NCBI RefSeq assembly: GCF_008386585.1
Contig: NZ_VUOB01000059.1
Coordinates: 62,773 to 126,772 of the forward strand
DNA length: 64,000 nucleotides
Direction of reading: 5' to 3'
Source: Solihabitans fulvus
Lineage (GTDB): Bacteria > Actinomycetota > Actinomycetes > Mycobacteriales > Pseudonocardiaceae
A model generated the notes under the pieces. It was given only the letters and a program-made list of their open reading frames with translations. It did not search any database and was not told the DNA's origin. Of the stretch, positions 8,515 to 17,187 are shown one piece after another. The position numbers and the translations under genes were made by a program. Each line of letters opens with the position of its first letter. Positions within the stretch are counted from its first letter, which is position 1.

Positions 8515-8560
8515 TGACGGGAGTCCTGGCCGCACCGTCGTGCGGCCAGGACTCCCGTCA
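8515..8560 (+). terminator. 21-bp perfect-stem terminator after the 62-aa gene
   Basis: Arms 8515-8535 and 8540-8560 are fully complementary over 21 bp with a 4-nt loop; no U-tract follows. It lies 20 nt after the stop codon at 8494 and 27 nt before the start of the ADP-ribosylglycohydrolase gene. Confidence 0.88.
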
Positions 8561-8587
8561 CTGTGACCGACACCGACGGGGGAGCAC

Positions 8588-9574
8588 GTGCGCGCGACCG
8601 GAAGCCTGTACGGCCTGGCATACGGCGACGCGCTCGGCGCGCCGACCGAGTTCCTCGACCTGGCGCAGATCGTCCAGCGCTACGGCACGGACGGCCCGCG
8701 CGAGCTGGTCGGCAATCCCGCGTTGATCACCGACGACACCCAGATGACCCTCGCCGTCGCCGAAGCCCTGCTGCTCGCCGACGAACTCACCCCGCAACAG
8801 CTGGAACCGTTGCTGCGTGAGGCTTTCGTGCGCTGGTGGGAGAGCCCGGAGAACAACCGCGCCCCCGGCATGACCTGCCTGCGCGCCTGCGAGCTACTCG
8901 CCACCGGCATGCGGTGGCAGACCGCCACCGGACGCTCCTCCAAGGGCTGCGGCGCGAACATGCGCGTCGCGCCCGTCGGCCTGCTGCCCGGTGTGGACGA
9001 TCCGGTGCGGGCCGCCGTCGCGCAGTTCCAGGCGGCACTGACGCACGGCCACCCCACCGGCCTGGCCGCCAGCGAGCTCACCGCCTTCGCCGTGCACTGG
9101 CTCCGCGACGGGATGTCGCCGACCGAGCTGCCGGCCGCCCTGCGCGACCGCTGCCGTTCCCAGCGCGAGATCTACCACGAGGAGTGGCTCGGCGACCTCT
9201 GGCAGCGACCCGGCACGAACGACCCCCGTGAGTTCATCGCGCGCGGCTGGGACGAGTGCCGCGCCGTGCTGGACCGGCTCGACGCCGCGCTGCTGGACCC
9301 CGACCGTTCCGCCGACCCGTGCCTGGCCACCGGCGCCGGGTGGATCGCCGAGGAGGCGCTGGCCACGGGCCTGTACTGCTTCCTGCTGTTCCCCGGCGAT
9401 CCGGTGTCGGCCCTTGCGCGCGGCGCGGCCAGCTCGGGCGACTCCGACTCGATCGCCTGCCTGGCCGGCGCGTTCGCCGGCGCCGCGTACGGCCACGACG
9501 CCTGGCCGGCCGAGTGGGCAGACCGGATCGAGCACTCGGCCGAACTGGCCCGCTACGGCACGGCCTGGGACTGA
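8588..9574 (+). CDS. ADP-ribosylglycohydrolase family protein
   Basis: 328-aa all-helical DraG/ARH-type hydrolase, which removes ADP-ribose from modified targets using a binuclear magnesium centre. Visible metal ligands are the ITDDTQM motif near residue 50 and the late GDSDSIACLAGAFAGAAYG motif; the N-terminal GLAYGDALGAPTEF is also typical. GTG 8588 follows GGGGGAG. No ADP-ribosyltransferase or toxin gene is adjacent, so the target (protein, DNA or nucleotide) is open. Confidence 0.9.
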   Translation: MRATGSLYGLAYGDALGAPTEFLDLAQIVQRYGTDGPRELVGNPALITDDTQMTLAVAEALLLADELTPQQLEPLLREAFVRWWESPENNRAPGMTCLRACELLATGMRWQTATGRSSKGCGANMRVAPVGLLPGVDDPVRAAVAQFQAALTHGHPTGLAASELTAFAVHWLRDGMSPTELPAALRDRCRSQREIYHEEWLGDLWQRPGTNDPREFIARGWDECRAVLDRLDAALLDPDRSADPCLATGAGWIAEEALATGLYCFLLFPGDPVSALARGAASSGDSDSIACLAGAFAGAAYGHDAWPAEWADRIEHSAELARYGTAWD

Positions 9575-9576
9575 CT

Positions 9577-9621
9577 TCTCGGGGTAACCACCCGAAATGC
9601 ATTCGGGTATTCGGCCCGAGA
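9577..9621 (+). terminator. Nested dyads after the ADP-ribosylglycohydrolase gene
   Basis: Outer arms TCTCGGG (9577-9583) and CCCGAGA (9615-9621) enclose inner arms ACCCGAA (9590-9596) and TTCGGGT (9602-9608). They begin right after the stop codon, so a terminator is most likely; an operator for the next gene is possible. Confidence 0.55.
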
Positions 9622-9753
9622 GTCGGTGCGGCAAATGCCACCTCGGCATCCGAGAAATGCCCAGGCCGGGCATCCAGGATGCGCATCAGATCCATTGCCC
9701 GGCCCTGAACGGCGCAGGTACAAATACCGTCGTCGATGCCGCGTCGGCCGTTC

Positions 9754-9759
9754 TACGGT
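9754..9759 (+). promoter_or_regulatory. -10 element (TACGGT) for a leaderless start at 9766
   Basis: TACGGT is followed by exactly 6 nt and GTG at 9766. This supports that GTG over the upstream ATG at 9736, neither of which has a ribosome site. Confidence 0.45.
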
Positions 9760-9765
9760 GCCGCC

Positions 9766-11013
9766 GTGGCGCTTTCCCGCTCGAATCTGCTCGCGAAGAC
9801 AGTGGCCATCTCCCTCGCCGTCGGCGGTCTGCTCGCCGGCCTCACCCCTCCCGCCGGAGCCGCCGACGACGGCCCGGCATTCGAAGTAGTCGCCTCGCCC
9901 GCCCTGCCCCAGGGCAGCGCGCTGAATGCCATCGCGACCGAGGGCGGCCGCACCGCCTGGGCGGTCGGCCAGGCGCCGACAGGCGATCCCAACAGCGGAA
10001 ACCGCAGCCCGGTCGTGGAACGGTGGGACGGCGGGAAGTGGCAGCTCGTCACCCTGCCCGCGCTGCCCGACATCGCCGGGCACCCCATCATCAGCGCGGA
10101 ACTGAACAGCGTCAGCGTGTCCCGCGACGGCGAGGTGTGGGCGGCAGGCGAGCAACGACCCGCCAACCGGCACTGGCGACCGCTCGTCCTGCACGAGGTG
10201 GCCGGGACCTGGTCGGTGCTGCCGATTCCGACGGACCTGGCCCTGGTACCGAGCTACGTCCTGTTGTCCGTTACCGCCGTCGACGCCAAGCACGTGTGGG
10301 CGGCCGGCTATTCCGTGTTCCACCACGGACAGATATTCCTGATGTCCTGGGATGGCACCCAGTGGAACGACTCCTACGTCCTGCCGCTGCCCGGCGGCTT
10401 CTTCGGCAACCTCGCGTCCCTGCTCGCTCGCAGCGAGCACGACGTGTGGGCGACCGGCGTCGCGGCGTTCGGGCCGGGCGGCCCGATCCGCAGCGAGGTC
10501 GCGACGTACCACTGGGACGGCACCGCGTGGTCGCCGGTGGCCATGCCGACCGTCCCCGGCCTGCCGAACGGCGTACTCGGCTCAGGCGACAGCCTCGCCG
10601 CAGGCCGCGACGACCTGTGGCTGGCGGGCAGCACCATCAGCGACCCGGCGATCAGCTCCACCATCGAGCGATGGAACGGTTCGGCGTGGACGGTCGGCCC
10701 CGCTCTCCCAGCGCAGCCGGTACCGCTGACGGTGAGCCAAGTGGCCGCGGACCGGCACGACCACGCCTGGGCCGTCGGCACCTACCCTGACAGCACAGGG
10801 CCGGCCACGCGGTCGGTGGCCGACATCGTCCGATGGGACGGCCAACGCTGGCAGCGAGCCGAACTGCCCGCCTCGGTGTCCTCGGCCGACACCACGGCCA
10901 TCACCGTGGCGATCACCCGCGGCGGCCACACCACGTGGGCGATCGTCAACACCTCGGCCGGACCGACGATCCTGCGCGCCGCCGCGCACGACTCCGCCTC
11001 AGACGGAGACTGA
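9766..11013 (+). CDS. Secreted beta-propeller-like protein of unknown function
   Basis: About 415 aa. N-terminal signal peptide: basic SRSNLLAK, hydrophobic TVAISLAVGGLLAGL, probable cleavage after PAGA. The mature part consists of repeated blades of ~50-60 residues, each with a W(A/V)(V/A)G element (AWAVGQAP, VWAAGEQR, VWAAGYSV, LWLAGSTI) and a strand such as WDGTQW or WDGTAWSPVAMP. This resembles kelch/galactose-oxidase or lectin-like propellers. No catalytic residues are recognisable. It sits alone between two strong hairpins. GTG 9766 rather than ATG 9736 is favoured by the leaderless promoter spacing. Confidence 0.72.
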   Translation: MALSRSNLLAKTVAISLAVGGLLAGLTPPAGAADDGPAFEVVASPALPQGSALNAIATEGGRTAWAVGQAPTGDPNSGNRSPVVERWDGGKWQLVTLPALPDIAGHPIISAELNSVSVSRDGEVWAAGEQRPANRHWRPLVLHEVAGTWSVLPIPTDLALVPSYVLLSVTAVDAKHVWAAGYSVFHHGQIFLMSWDGTQWNDSYVLPLPGGFFGNLASLLARSEHDVWATGVAAFGPGGPIRSEVATYHWDGTAWSPVAMPTVPGLPNGVLGSGDSLAAGRDDLWLAGSTISDPAISSTIERWNGSAWTVGPALPAQPVPLTVSQVAADRHDHAWAVGTYPDSTGPATRSVADIVRWDGQRWQRAELPASVSSADTTAITVAITRGGHTTWAIVNTSAGPTILRAAAHDSASDGD

Positions 11014-11021
11014 GGCGGCCT

Positions 11022-11064
11022 GGCCGCCAGGGGAACCGGCCCTCGGACGGTTCCCCTGGCGGCC
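11022..11064 (+). terminator. Terminator after the secreted propeller gene
   Basis: 17-bp perfect stem (11022-11038 with 11048-11064) and a 9-nt loop, 8 nt after the stop codon. Confidence 0.88.
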
Positions 11065-11159
11065 GCGACCCCGGTCCCGTCCGGCGGGAGCCGGAGCCGT
11101 GCGCCCGGCGACCAGGTCGCCACCCGTCTGCTGGCCGCGCGGTCGGCCGCGCGCGGTTA

Positions 11160-11171
11160 CTCTGATCAGAG
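11160..11171. promoter_or_regulatory. Palindrome overlapping the -10 of the CBS gene
   Basis: CTCTGATCAGAG is a perfect 12-bp palindrome overlapping a -10-like TACTCT (11158-11163), about 40 bp ahead of the CBS-domain start. The placement suits a repressor site or an autoregulatory operator. Confidence 0.4.
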
Positions 11172-11209
11172 GCAGGGTCACCGACCGGTGTGGATCGGAG
11201 GCGCTCACG

Positions 11210-11638
11210 ATGCGAATCGCGGACGTGTTGCGAAGCAAAGGCTCGACGGTTGCCACGGTCGAGCCGGGAACCACGGTCACCGAGTTGCTCGCCGCGCTGG
11301 CCGTGCACAACGTCGGGGCGATGGTGGTCCTGGACGGTGACCGCGTCGCCGGCATCGTCTCCGAGCGGGACGTGGTGCGTCGCCTCGGCGAGCGGGGCGC
11401 CGAGCTGCTCACGCGGCCGGTCGCGGAGATCATGACCGCCGCCGTCGTCACCTGCGAGCCGACCGACACCGTCGACAGGCTCACGGTCGTCATGACCGAG
11501 CGCCGCATCCGGCACGTTCCGGTGTTGGTGGACGGCAGGCTCGCCGGCATCGTCAGCATCGGCGACGTGGTGAAGAGCCGAATCAGCCAGCTCGAGGAGC
11601 AGGACCAGCAGCTGTCGGCCTACATCACGCAGGGCTAG
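11210..11638 (+). CDS. CBS-domain pair protein
   Basis: 142 aa made almost only of two CBS domains (about residues 7-62 and 72-128). The typical VGAMVVLDGDRVAGIVSERDVVR and IRHVPVLVDGRLAGIVSIGDVV segments show the terminal aspartates that contact adenosine ligands. Such stand-alone pairs bind AMP, ATP, NAD or SAM and tune partner proteins; hypoxic response protein 1 of mycobacteria is a similar two-CBS protein, though that assignment is not implied here. ATG 11210 is preceded by GGAGG. The C-terminal KSRISQLEEQDQQLSAYI looks like a helix. Confidence 0.88.
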   Translation: MRIADVLRSKGSTVATVEPGTTVTELLAALAVHNVGAMVVLDGDRVAGIVSERDVVRRLGERGAELLTRPVAEIMTAAVVTCEPTDTVDRLTVVMTERRIRHVPVLVDGRLAGIVSIGDVVKSRISQLEEQDQQLSAYITQG

Positions 11639-11692
11639 GCCGTCTCCTGCGGATCTCTTTACCGCTGCGGCTGGGCGTGTCGGTGGTCGCGG

Positions 11693-12133
11693 TCAGTGGT
11701 CGCGCTCGGCGGACAGCACCTGCACGCACCGGCCGAGCAGCGCCCGCAGGGTGTCCCGCTCCTCGGCGGTGAACTCCGCCGAAAGCCGTCCCTCGATCGC
11801 CGACGCCCGCGCGTCCGCCTCGTCCAGCGCGGCAAGGCCCTTCTCGGTCAGCCGAGTCTCCAGCACGTTGCCGTGCCACGGATGCGGCGTGCGCTCGATG
11901 AGACCGCCGTCCTCCAGGTTCCGCAGCACCGTCGCCATCGTCTGCGGGGTGACCATGCTCGCGCGGGCGAGCGCGGCGGCCGAGATACCGGGGTTGTCGG
12001 CGAGCAGGAACAGGGCCGAGTACTGCGGCACGGTCAGGCCCGCCGCCTTCATGGCGGTGTGCTTCACGGCCATCAGCTCCTGCTCGGTGCGCTTGATGTC
12101 CAACCCGAGGCGCTCACTGGCAGGCATCCGCAT
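11693..12133 (-). CDS. MarR-family transcriptional regulator
   Basis: 146-aa MarR regulator: dimer helix GLDIKRTEQELMAVKHTAM, the winged HTH GISAAALARASMVTPQTMATVLRNLEDGGLIER, wing HPWHGNVLETRLTEKGL, and a C-terminal dimerisation helix ending CVQVLSAERDH. The start at 12133 has no Shine-Dalgarno; instead TATGGT lies 6 nt upstream, so it is probably leaderless. It converges on the CBS gene and has the deaminase gene behind it on the same strand (40 bp away). No dedicated target is obvious. Confidence 0.88.
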   Translation of the reverse strand: MRMPASERLGLDIKRTEQELMAVKHTAMKAAGLTVPQYSALFLLADNPGISAAALARASMVTPQTMATVLRNLEDGGLIERTPHPWHGNVLETRLTEKGLAALDEADARASAIEGRLSAEFTAEERDTLRALLGRCVQVLSAERDH

Positions 12134-12139
12134 GCATCC

Positions 12140-12145
12140 ACCATA
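12140..12145 (-). promoter_or_regulatory. -10 element (TATGGT) of the MarR gene
   Basis: On the minus strand TATGGT is followed by 6 nt and the ATG at 12133, the arrangement of a leaderless transcript. Confidence 0.45.
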
Positions 12146-12173
12146 CGTGCACTGATGCTCGGCAGAGGCCTGG

Positions 12174-13190
12174 CTACCGGCGGGCCGAACTGCCCTCAAC
12201 CGCGTCGATCTCCGCCAGCAGTTCCACCCGCACGTGCGGTGGGCAGAAGGCGGCGCGCACCCCGGCCCGCGCCAGGTCTGCCAACTCGGTGCGGCCGAGC
12301 CCGAAGGCCTCGTGGCACAGCAGGTACTCGCGGTTGAGGTCGGTGTGGAACATGCCGGGATCGTCGGTGGCCACGGTGACCGTGACACCGGCCTCCAGCA
12401 GCCGGGGGAGCGGATGCTCCTCGATGGCGCGCACCACGTTCGTGCGCAGGTTGGACGTGGGGCAGACCTCCACCGCGATGCCGTGCTCGGCCAGGTGGTC
12501 CAGCAGGCGGGGATCCTGCACGGCCGAGGTGCCGTGCCCGATCCGCTCCGCGCGCAGCGCCCGCAGCGCCGCCCACACCGTGGCGGGCCCGGTGGTCTCG
12601 CCCGCGTGCGGAAGCGAGTGCAGGCCGGCGTCCCTGGCCAGGTCGAACGCGCCCTTGAATCGCTCGCGGTCGATCCCGAGTTCCGGGCCGCCGATGCCGA
12701 TGCCGACCGTGCCGGCCGGGCGGTGGCGTACCGCGAAGTCGGCGGTGTCGAGGCCGTCGCTGTGGTCCCCGAGGCCGGGACTGTCGAAGACCCACCCCAG
12801 CAGCACCGAGTGCTCGGTCAAGGCCCGATCCCGCCCGAGCTCGAGCGCCTCCGCCAGCTCCTCGGCGGTGATGCCCATCGCGAGGTGGCTGGTGGCCGTG
12901 ACGGTGACCTCGGCGTAGCGGACGTTGTTGCGGGCCAGGTCGGCGGCGAGGCCGACCACCAGCGAGGTCACGTCGGTTCCGGTGGTGACCAGCCGGTTCA
13001 CCTTGATGTAGACATCGATGAAGTGATCGAAGTCGGTGAACTCGTAGAAGCGCCGCAGCTCGGCTTCCTCGGTCGGCACGCCGCGCTCGGGGTGCTGGCG
13101 GGCCAGGTTCAGCACGGTGTCGACCGATGCGGAGCCGACGAGGTGGACGTGCAGTTCGGTCTTGGGCAGCGCGGAGATGAACTCGAGCAC
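12174..13190 (-). CDS. add: Adenosine deaminase family protein
   Basis: 338-aa metal-dependent amidohydrolase of the adenosine deaminase group, acting on adenosine or a related 6-aminopurine such as aminofutalosine. The signature is complete: HVH near residue 14 (zinc ligands), GIGIGGPE, the HAGE motif (zinc His and catalytic Glu), RIGHGTSA, and VATDDPGMF (catalytic and zinc Asp). The first motif reads HVHLVGS rather than the HVHLDG of classical enzymes, so exact substrate use may differ. GTG 13190 is the start; only a weak AAAGGG ribosome site precedes it. Purine salvage is the most likely role. Confidence 0.87.
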   Translation of the reverse strand: MLEFISALPKTELHVHLVGSASVDTVLNLARQHPERGVPTEEAELRRFYEFTDFDHFIDVYIKVNRLVTTGTDVTSLVVGLAADLARNNVRYAEVTVTATSHLAMGITAEELAEALELGRDRALTEHSVLLGWVFDSPGLGDHSDGLDTADFAVRHRPAGTVGIGIGGPELGIDRERFKGAFDLARDAGLHSLPHAGETTGPATVWAALRALRAERIGHGTSAVQDPRLLDHLAEHGIAVEVCPTSNLRTNVVRAIEEHPLPRLLEAGVTVTVATDDPGMFHTDLNREYLLCHEAFGLGRTELADLARAGVRAAFCPPHVRVELLAEIDAVEGSSARR

Positions 13191-13381
13191 AGGAAACCCT
13201 TTCGGGGACTGGGGAACAGGGGCGGCGTCGGCCGTCGCCTCACCAGGCCAGGTCGCCCCTGGCGTGGTCCTCCCCGTACAGCGGCCGTGGAATCAGCGCG
13301 CCGAATGTGATCCGCACGTTCCGGATTGTTCTCACGCCGGGCCGCCTCCGTCAAGGGTCGTTGGTAGGAAGTTGTCGATCA

Positions 13382-13392
13382 TCCACTGTGGA
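13382..13392. repeat. TCCACTGTGGA motif copy 1
   Basis: Exact copy of a recurring near-palindrome, in the gap between the deaminase and S15 peptidase genes and about 12 bp ahead of a TTGACA box (13405-13410). Confidence 0.6.
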
Positions 13393-13473
13393 CTGTCGTC
13401 GGCCTTGACACGGCTTGCAGACCTCGGGATGGTGCTAGCTGATGCCTTTCCGACCGTTCGCCGGGGAGTGCCC

Positions 13474-15309
13474 ATGCGGGGTGTACGGAAGATCGCGTTG
13501 CTGGTCTCGTTGATCGCGTTACCGCTGACCGTCGTTCCCGCGTTTGCCGACACCCCAACGGGTCCGGTGTTCGTCGACGGCGAGGCCCAGCCGGTGTTCG
13601 ATCCGGCGGACGTGGTCCGCCAGGACCTGTGGGTCCGCGCACCGGTGGACAGCGACGGCGACGGCCGCCCCGACGAGGTGCACGTCCAGGTCGTGCGCCC
13701 GAGAATCACCGAGCGCGGGCTCAAGGTTCCTGCGGTGTACCAGATCAGCCCGTACTACGCGGGCGGCAACGACGTGGTCGACCACGACGTGGACGTCGAG
13801 CTGTACCAACCGCCCGGCCCGCGCTCCGGCCGCGTCCTGCACGCGACGACCGACGAGAGGATCGCCGCGGCAGTCGGCCCGCGGCCCGCCCGCGCGGCCC
13901 GGATCTCCTCCCGCTACCAGGACTACTTCGTCGCCAGGGGCTTCGCCATGGTGTACGCGGAATCCCTCGGCAGCGGCCAGTCCACGGGATGCGCGACCTC
14001 CGGCGGCCGCAACGAGACGATCGGCGCGCGATCCGTGGTCGACTGGCTCAACGGTCGGGCCACCGCGCACGATGCGGCCGGCAGTCCCGTCACGGCCGGC
14101 TGGGCGACCGGCAAGGTCGGCATGATGGGCGTGTCCTACAACGGAACCCTGCCCAACGCCGTCGCCTCCACCGGCGTTCGGGGCCTCGAGGCGATCGTGC
14201 CCATCGCGGCGATCTCGAGCTGGTACGACTACTACCGCGAGGGCGGCGCGGTCGTCGCCCCCGGCGAATTCCAGGGCGAGGACACCGATGTGCTCGCCGA
14301 CTACGTCAACACCCGAGCGGACAATCAGGTGTGCCGCGCCGTGATCGACAAGCTGGCCCGCGAACAGGACAGGACCACCGGCGACTACAACGCCTTCTGG
14401 GACGAGCGCAACTACGTCAAGGACGCCGGCAAGGTGCACGCCGCCGTGCTGGCGGTGCACGGCCTGAACGACTGGAACGTGAAGTCGATGCAGGTCGCGC
14501 AGTGGTACGCCGCGCTGCGGGCCAACCACGTGCCGCACAAGATCTGGCTGCACCAGTACGCCCACACCGACCCGATCGCGCTACGGCCGGTGGAATGGCT
14601 GCACACCCTGAACCGCTGGTTCAGCCGCTACCTGTACGGGGTCGCCAACGGCATCGAGGACGCGCCGAAGGCCACCATCCAGCGCGAGGACAAGACCTGG
14701 ACGGACGAGGCGGACTGGCCGGCCCCCGGCGCGGCGGACACCACGCTGTGGCCGTGGCCCGGCGGTCCGGCCAAGGGCACCCTCGATCCCGGCGCAGGCG
14801 TGCCGGGGCGCGCGACGGTGGAGCAGTTGGCCGATGACGCTGGCACGACCGTCGAGGAACTGGTCGACCTGCCCAGCTCGGGCAACCGCCTCTCCTACGC
14901 GACCAAACCGGCCCGTGTGCCGCTGCGCCTGAGCGGCACGCCAAGGGCCGAGCTGGGCATCGCGTTCGACCGCCCGGCCGCGAACGTGACCGTGGTCCTC
15001 GCGGACCGCGCTCCCGACGGCACCAGTCGGATCGTCACGCGAGGATGGATCGACCCGCAGAACCGGGACGACCTGGCCGTCAGCAAGCCGATCCACCCCG
15101 ACACGCAGTACCGGCTCGCCGTCGACATGCAGCCCAAGGACTACGTGCTCGCGGTCGGCCACGCGCTGGAGTTCGTGGTGCTGTCCAGCGACCACGACTA
15201 CACGCTTCGCCCACGGCCCGGAACCGGCCTGTCCGTCGACCTGACCACGACGAGCCTGGTGCTACCCGCCGTCGGCGGACAGGACGCGGTGGTCAACTCC
15301 GTCGGCTAG
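13474..15309 (+). CDS. Secreted S15-family Xaa-Pro dipeptidyl-peptidase-like serine hydrolase
   Basis: 611 aa. Signal peptide RKIALLVSLIALPLTVVPAFA, cleavage before DTPTGP. The catalytic domain is of the CocE/PepX type: Ser221 in GVSYNG, Asp333 in HGLNDWNVK, His364 in HQYAHTDP. After it comes the C-terminal jelly-roll domain (ANVTVVLADRAPDG, DTQYRLAVDMQP). Members remove Xaa-Pro dipeptides or cleave esters. ATG 13474 follows GGGGAG. Upstream a TTGACA (13405-13410) with a -10-like GATGGT 17 bp later is a candidate promoter. Monocistronic; likely extracellular peptide scavenging. Confidence 0.9.
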   Translation: MRGVRKIALLVSLIALPLTVVPAFADTPTGPVFVDGEAQPVFDPADVVRQDLWVRAPVDSDGDGRPDEVHVQVVRPRITERGLKVPAVYQISPYYAGGNDVVDHDVDVELYQPPGPRSGRVLHATTDERIAAAVGPRPARAARISSRYQDYFVARGFAMVYAESLGSGQSTGCATSGGRNETIGARSVVDWLNGRATAHDAAGSPVTAGWATGKVGMMGVSYNGTLPNAVASTGVRGLEAIVPIAAISSWYDYYREGGAVVAPGEFQGEDTDVLADYVNTRADNQVCRAVIDKLAREQDRTTGDYNAFWDERNYVKDAGKVHAAVLAVHGLNDWNVKSMQVAQWYAALRANHVPHKIWLHQYAHTDPIALRPVEWLHTLNRWFSRYLYGVANGIEDAPKATIQREDKTWTDEADWPAPGAADTTLWPWPGGPAKGTLDPGAGVPGRATVEQLADDAGTTVEELVDLPSSGNRLSYATKPARVPLRLSGTPRAELGIAFDRPAANVTVVLADRAPDGTSRIVTRGWIDPQNRDDLAVSKPIHPDTQYRLAVDMQPKDYVLAVGHALEFVVLSSDHDYTLRPRPGTGLSVDLTTTSLVLPAVGGQDAVVNSVG

Positions 15310-15341
15310 TTGCGTGCCGCCTTCTGGTTCAGCGCGTAGCG

Positions 15342-15995
15342 TCAGTCCTGCATCAGACCGATCCGGTACGCGTACGCAACCGCTTGCGCCCGGTCGCGCA
15401 ACTCGGCCTTCGCGAACAGGTGGTTCACGTGGGTCTTCACCGTGGCTTCGGTAACCACCAACATGCGAGCGATTTCGGCGTTCGACAATCCCGCCGCGAT
15501 CAACCGAAGCACCTCCAGTTCTCGATGGGTCAATCCCTCCGCCTGCTCGACCTGCCGGCCCAGAGTCAGGTGCATCCTCGTGGCCGCCTCGACCAGACGC
15601 CGTTGCACCTCTCCGTCCACAGTAGACTGTCCCGCCGCCGCCGCATGCAGCGCTCGCACGATCGCCTCGCCGTCGGCGTCCTTGGTCAGGAAGCCCCTGG
15701 CGCCGGCCTGAAGCGCCGCGAGCACCGAGTCGTCGTCGGCGTAGGTGGTCAACACGACCACCTCGGTGTCCGGGTAGTCGGTCCGCGTCCGCCTGGTGGT
15801 CTCCACGCCGTCGCAGCGCGGCATCCGAAGGTCCACCAGCAGCACGTCCGGCCGCTGCTCGGCGATCAGCGCCAACGCCTCGATCCCGTCCGCCGCCGCG
15901 CCGACCACCTCGACACCCGGCAGCAGGCGAAGCAGCGTGACCAGCCCTTCACGCACCACCATCTGGTCGTCGGCCACCACGACGCGCAGGTTCAC
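15342..15995 (-). CDS. NarL/FixJ-family response regulator
   Basis: 217 aa. The receiver domain has the acidic pair in VVVADDQM, phosphoacceptor Asp in VLLVDLRMP, and Lys in GFLTKDADGE. The C-terminal LuxR HTH reads LTHRELEVLRLIAAGLSNAEIARMLVVTEATVKTHVNHLFAK (about residues 145-190). GTG 15995 follows GGGGGAGGC. It is the last gene of a three-gene operon behind its DesK-type kinase (31 bp gap). Confidence 0.95.
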   Translation of the reverse strand: MNLRVVVADDQMVVREGLVTLLRLLPGVEVVGAAADGIEALALIAEQRPDVLLVDLRMPRCDGVETTRRTRTDYPDTEVVVLTTYADDDSVLAALQAGARGFLTKDADGEAIVRALHAAAAGQSTVDGEVQRRLVEAATRMHLTLGRQVEQAEGLTHRELEVLRLIAAGLSNAEIARMLVVTEATVKTHVNHLFAKAELRDRAQAVAYAYRIGLMQD

Positions 15996-16026
15996 GCCTC
16001 CCCCTCATTCACCCACACGAGCCGGC

Positions 16027-17166
16027 TCACTCCGGCACCACCAGGTGCACCCGCCATCCATCCTCCGTCGGTCCGCTGTGCAACGTGCCGCCGATCAGCT
16101 CGGCGCGCTCTCGCATTCCCGTCAGACCGTAACCGCCGGGAGCCGCCGCGCGAGGCTCGTGTCCCGGACGGTCCACGACCGTCAGTTCGGTGCGGTCTGC
16201 CTGGTAGTCGAGCAGCACCTCCACGGGCGCGCCGGGAGCGTGCTTGCGGGTGTTGGTCAGCGCCTCCTGCGCCGTGCGGTACAGCGCGTTGCTGGCGGCT
16301 CCGGACAGTTCGCGCGGCGTGCCCTGGGCGACGAACTCGGCCGACGCGCTGGTCTCCAGCCGGAACGCGGTCACCAGGTCTGCGATCCCGCGCTGAACCG
16401 GCACCGGGTCCTCCCGCAGCGCGGCCACCGCTCGCCTCGCCTCGTTCAGCCCGTCGGCCGCCAGCCGCTGAGCCCGCTCCACCTGCCCCACCGCCTCCGC
16501 GCTCGCCCCGTCACGCACCAGAATCAGCCTGGTGCCCTGGAGGTTGAGCGACAGGGCGGCCAGCGAGTGCGCGAGCACGTCGTGCAACTCCCTGGCGATC
16601 CGAGCCCGCTCGGCCAGCGCCGCGGCACGGGCGTGTTCCTCCCGGGCCGTCTGCTCTCTGGCCAGCGCGAGCTCGGTCTGCTCGAGCCGCTCCAGCCTGG
16701 CCCGTCGGGCTATGCCGAAGGCCAGGATCGCCGCGAGCACGGCGATCGTGGTGGAGATGTCCAGCCAGTCCCCGCGATGCAGCTTGATGGAGACGACCGT
16801 GGCAACGGCCGAGACCCCCGTCACGATGACGAGCGTGGGCTGCGAGTTCCTTCGGGAGGCATGCGTCACCGCGACGTACACCAACATGATGGTCAGATTC
16901 CTCGGAGTAAGCGTGTACAGCGTGGCGCCGCTCAGCGAGAGGACGAGCAGCAGGCCGCACACCACCCACTCGGGCAGCACGCGAGCCCACATCAGGACGA
17001 CACTGCTCAGGAAGGCCAGCCCGGAGAGGAGCAGGATCAGCCACCCGTGGTGCTGCGGGAGGTAGGGGATGAGCAGCACCAGCACCATCGCAGCCGGCAC
17101 CGGTCGGAGCACCCTCATGAGATCCCGGCCGTCCCCGTTCTTTCGGGCAGCGCCCTCCGTTGTCAC
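16027..17166 (-). CDS. DesK-type sensor histidine kinase
   Basis: 379 aa with about five N-terminal membrane helices (residues ~20-145) and no large extracellular loop, so it probably senses membrane or intramembrane cues. The HisKA_3 phosphoacceptor box is RIARELHDVLAHSLAAL, and the N-box EALTNTRKHAP is clear. The G1 region reads VVDRPGHEP, which departs from the usual DNGxG, so ATP-lid geometry may be unusual. The start is either GTG 17166 or ATG 17118; both have poor ribosome sites. It follows the membrane protein gene by 21 bp and precedes the response regulator. Confidence 0.9.
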   Translation of the reverse strand: MTTEGAARKNGDGRDLMRVLRPVPAAMVLVLLIPYLPQHHGWLILLLSGLAFLSSVVLMWARVLPEWVVCGLLLVLSLSGATLYTLTPRNLTIMLVYVAVTHASRRNSQPTLVIVTGVSAVATVVSIKLHRGDWLDISTTIAVLAAILAFGIARRARLERLEQTELALAREQTAREEHARAAALAERARIARELHDVLAHSLAALSLNLQGTRLILVRDGASAEAVGQVERAQRLAADGLNEARRAVAALREDPVPVQRGIADLVTAFRLETSASAEFVAQGTPRELSGAASNALYRTAQEALTNTRKHAPGAPVEVLLDYQADRTELTVVDRPGHEPRAAAPGGYGLTGMRERAELIGGTLHSGPTEDGWRVHLVVPE

Positions 17167-17187
17167 CAGCGCATCATCCCGCCCCGC

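Noticed and set aside
8588..9574. Toxin-antitoxin or phage-type ADP-ribosylation module
   Set aside because: The hydrolase is flanked by terminators and has no ADP-ribosyltransferase partner in the window.
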